Source of the DNA: Deltaproteobacteria bacterium
GTDB taxonomy: Bacteria; Desulfobacterota; Desulfarculia; JACQYL01
DNA: 64,000 nucleotides
Assembly: GCA_016208165.1 (NCBI GenBank)
Contig: JACQYL010000062.1
Coordinates: 1-64,000, forward strand
Direction of reading: 5' to 3'
Shown: in pieces, positions 62,347-64,000 of the stretch
How the letters are laid out: each line of letters begins with the position of its first letter
Position numbering within the stretch: position 1 is the first letter of the stretch
Program-made: the position numbers and the translations under genes
Notes under the pieces: generated by a model
What the model was told of the DNA's origin: nothing
What the model saw: only the letters and a program-made list of their open reading frames with translations
Database searches by the model: none

Positions 62347-64000
62347 ATGAACGATTCCCGAAACGACCTGGATCGGCTTTGCATCAACACCATACGGACA
62401 CTGTCCATGGACGCCGTCCAGAAAGCGAATTCCGGACATCCCGGAACGCCCATGGGTCTGGCGTCCGTGGCGTACGTACTCTGGACGCGTTTCCTGCGCT
62501 TCAATCCGGCCGACTCGAACTGGTTCGATCGTGACCGGTTCGTGCTCTCCTGCGGCCACGCTTCCATGTTGCTGTATTCCATGCTGCACCTGACGGGCTT
62601 CGACCTGTCCCTCGAGGACATCAAGAACTTCCGCCAATGGGGAAGCAAGACCCCGGGACATCCCGAGTATGGCGTGACGCCGGGGGTCGAAACGACCACG
62701 GGCCCCTTGGGACAGGGGATCATGAACGCCGTGGGCATGGCTCTTGCTGAAGCGCATCTTGCCGGCAGGTTTAATCGCGAATCGCATAACATCGTAAATC
62801 ATTACACCTATGTTTTCTGCAGCGACGGGGACTTCATGGAGGGGGCCTCCCACGAAGCGGGATCTCTGGCCGGCCATCTGGGCCTCGGCAAACTGATCGT
62901 TGTATACGACGACAATCGGATCACCATCGAGGGCGATTCGTCACTGACGTATTCGGACGATGTGGGCAAACGGTTCGAGGCCTATAACTGGCACGTTCAG
63001 GATATAGGGGACAGGGCCGACGACATCGAGGCCCTTTCACAGGCCTTTGCCGCGGCAAGGGAGCATACCGCTCGGCCTTCCCTCATTATCGTGCGTTCGC
63101 ACATCGGTTGCGGATCCCCCAACAAGCAGGATACCAAGGAAGCCCATGGCGAACCTTTGGGGATGGAGGAGATCGCGGCCTGCAAAATAGCGTACGGTTG
63201 GCCCGAGGATGAGCATTTTCTCGTTCCCGATGCGGTCAAGGAGCACATGGGGAGGGCCGGGGAAAACGGCGCCAGGCTCGAGCGGCAATGGAACGAGAAG
63301 TTCTCCGCCTATGAACAGGCGTATCCCGAGGCGGCCGTGGAATTCAAGCGCGCCCTTTCGGGTGACTTGCCTGAAGGCTGGGATGCGGGTATTCCGGTGT
63401 TCGTTCCCAAGGACGGTCCCATGGCCACCCGAGCCGCCTCGGGCAAGGTGCTCAACTCCTTCGCTCAGAAAACGAAGTCGCTGATGGGGGGCAGTGCGGA
63501 TCTGGCGCCGTCCACCAAGACATTGATCGCGAAAGAGGAGTATCTTTCCGGCCGCCAACCGGGTTACCGGAACGTGGCCTGGGGAATTCGCGAACTGGCC
63601 ATGTGCGCTTGCTGTTCAGGGATGGCGCTGCACGGAGGCATCCGGCCCTACGCAGCCACGTTTTTCATCTTTACCGACTATGCCCGCCCCGCCATCCGTC
63701 TGGCCGCGTTGATGGAGTTGCCCGTAATCTATGTAATGACCCACGACTCCATTGGAGTTGGAGAAGATGGGCCCACCCATCAACCCATCGAGCATCTTGC
63801 GTCGCTTCGCGCCATGCCGAACCTGACGTTGATTCGTCCGGCGGACGCAAACGAAACGGCGTATGCGTGGCGCGCCGCCATGGAGAACAAGAGCGGTCCC
63901 ACCATGCTGGCGCTTTCACGGCAGGGACTTCCGATTTTCGATCGCGCGGTCGGAGGCGGAGCTGAAGGCGTATACATGGGCGCCTATATACTGTTCAAAG
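62347..64000 (+). CDS. tkt: transketolase, 3' end beyond the window
   Basis: The frame opens at ATG 62347 (TGGAGGC upstream) and stays open to the end of the window (551 codons). Transketolase moves two-carbon units between sugar phosphates with thiamine diphosphate. N-terminal motifs are [61 protein letters not shown] and the ThDP/Mg site [20 protein letters not shown] with [14 protein letters not shown]. The pyrimidine domain has [22 protein letters not shown]-like [20 protein letters not shown] and [20 protein letters not shown]. The C-terminal domain is cut off. With fbp in the same window it supports gluconeogenesis and the pentose pathway. Confidence 0.95.
   Translation, partial: MNDSRNDLDRLCINTIRTLSMDAVQKANSGHPGTPMGLASVAYVLWTRFLRFNPADSNWFDRDRFVLSCGHASMLLYSMLHLTGFDLSLEDIKNFRQWGSKTPGHPEYGVTPGVETTTGPLGQGIMNAVGMALAEAHLAGRFNRESHNIVNHYTYVFCSDGDFMEGASHEAGSLAGHLGLGKLIVVYDDNRITIEGDSSLTYSDDVGKRFEAYNWHVQDIGDRADDIEALSQAFAAAREHTARPSLIIVRSHIGCGSPNKQDTKEAHGEPLGMEEIAACKIAYGWPEDEHFLVPDAVKEHMGRAGENGARLERQWNEKFSAYEQAYPEAAVEFKRALSGDLPEGWDAGIPVFVPKDGPMATRAASGKVLNSFAQKTKSLMGGSADLAPSTKTLIAKEEYLSGRQPGYRNVAWGIRELAMCACCSGMALHGGIRPYAATFFIFTDYARPAIRLAALMELPVIYVMTHDSIGVGEDGPTHQPIEHLASLRAMPNLTLIRPADANETAYAWRAAMENKSGPTMLALSRQGLPIFDRAVGGGAEGVYMGAYILFK

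Overview
The window reads as a chromosomal segment of a mesophilic, high-GC, anaerobic Gram-negative bacterium, most likely a member of Desulfobacterota (the old Deltaproteobacteria). The basis is the combination of a class I hybrid-cluster protein with an HcpR-type CRP/FNR regulator and TTGAC-N4-GTCAA operators, a small siroheme/4Fe-4S reductase, multiheme cytochrome c, DUF6485 and AF1514-like small Cys proteins, and many PAS/HDOD/REC signalling proteins. This is inference from gene content; no rRNA or tRNA gene is visible.

Layout. 1-2100: end of a dienelactone-hydrolase-like gene, a DUF3500 gene, a decayed XRE antitoxin and a MNT-type nucleotidyltransferase. 2479-5444 (minus): fbp-tsaD-rsmA, with tsaD broken. 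5756-8501 (plus): YggT, DivIVA, a small protein, DUF167 and a membrane-anchored MA-type peptidase. 8577-9916 (minus): small Cys proteins and an inositol monophosphatase. 10153-11531: archaeal-type thymidylate synthase plus dCMP deaminase. 11536-17204 (minus): a very large secreted PcRGLX/YetA-like protein and a chemoreceptor. 18750-20601: tatD-maf-yggS, with a deletion fusing maf to yggS. 20602-22524 (minus): a decayed membrane gene, a TIGR02757 protein and the CRP/FNR regulator.

The most coherent system is 21838-28899: an HcpR-like regulator divergent from a PCP_red-siroheme-ferredoxin protein, then Hcp, an HD-domain metal protein, an iron-sulfur protein, a cupin and an octaheme hydroxylamine-oxidoreductase-like cytochrome. 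Two near-identical palindromic operators precede the siroheme gene and hcp, each centred about 40 bp before a plausible start of transcription. Together they suggest reduction or detoxification of nitrite, NO and hydroxylamine.

29015-39527 holds an amidohydrolase, CheW, an HDOD / hybrid-kinase / secreted coiled-coil operon, a possible small RNA, an M6-like secreted protein, an AF1514-like protein and a GAF protein. 40205-48555 holds a broken CoA-transferase, a phosphodiesterase, a RmlC-like cupin, TrkA-TrkH potassium uptake and a broken porin. 49291-59510 is a signalling block: PAS kinase, REC-HDOD, REC with a degenerate HD-GYP, HisKA_3-REC kinase and CheB-CheR-PAS. A secreted PKD/repeat protein and the start of transketolase close the window.

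Two themes cut across the window. First, a module of about 90 residues starting with GIWKD occurs twice in each of two otherwise unrelated secreted proteins 45 kb apart. Second, at least six genes carry short internal deletions with frame changes (XRE, tsaD, maf/yggS, membrane gene, CoA-transferase, porin). This is either real decay or, quite plausibly, an assembly artefact.
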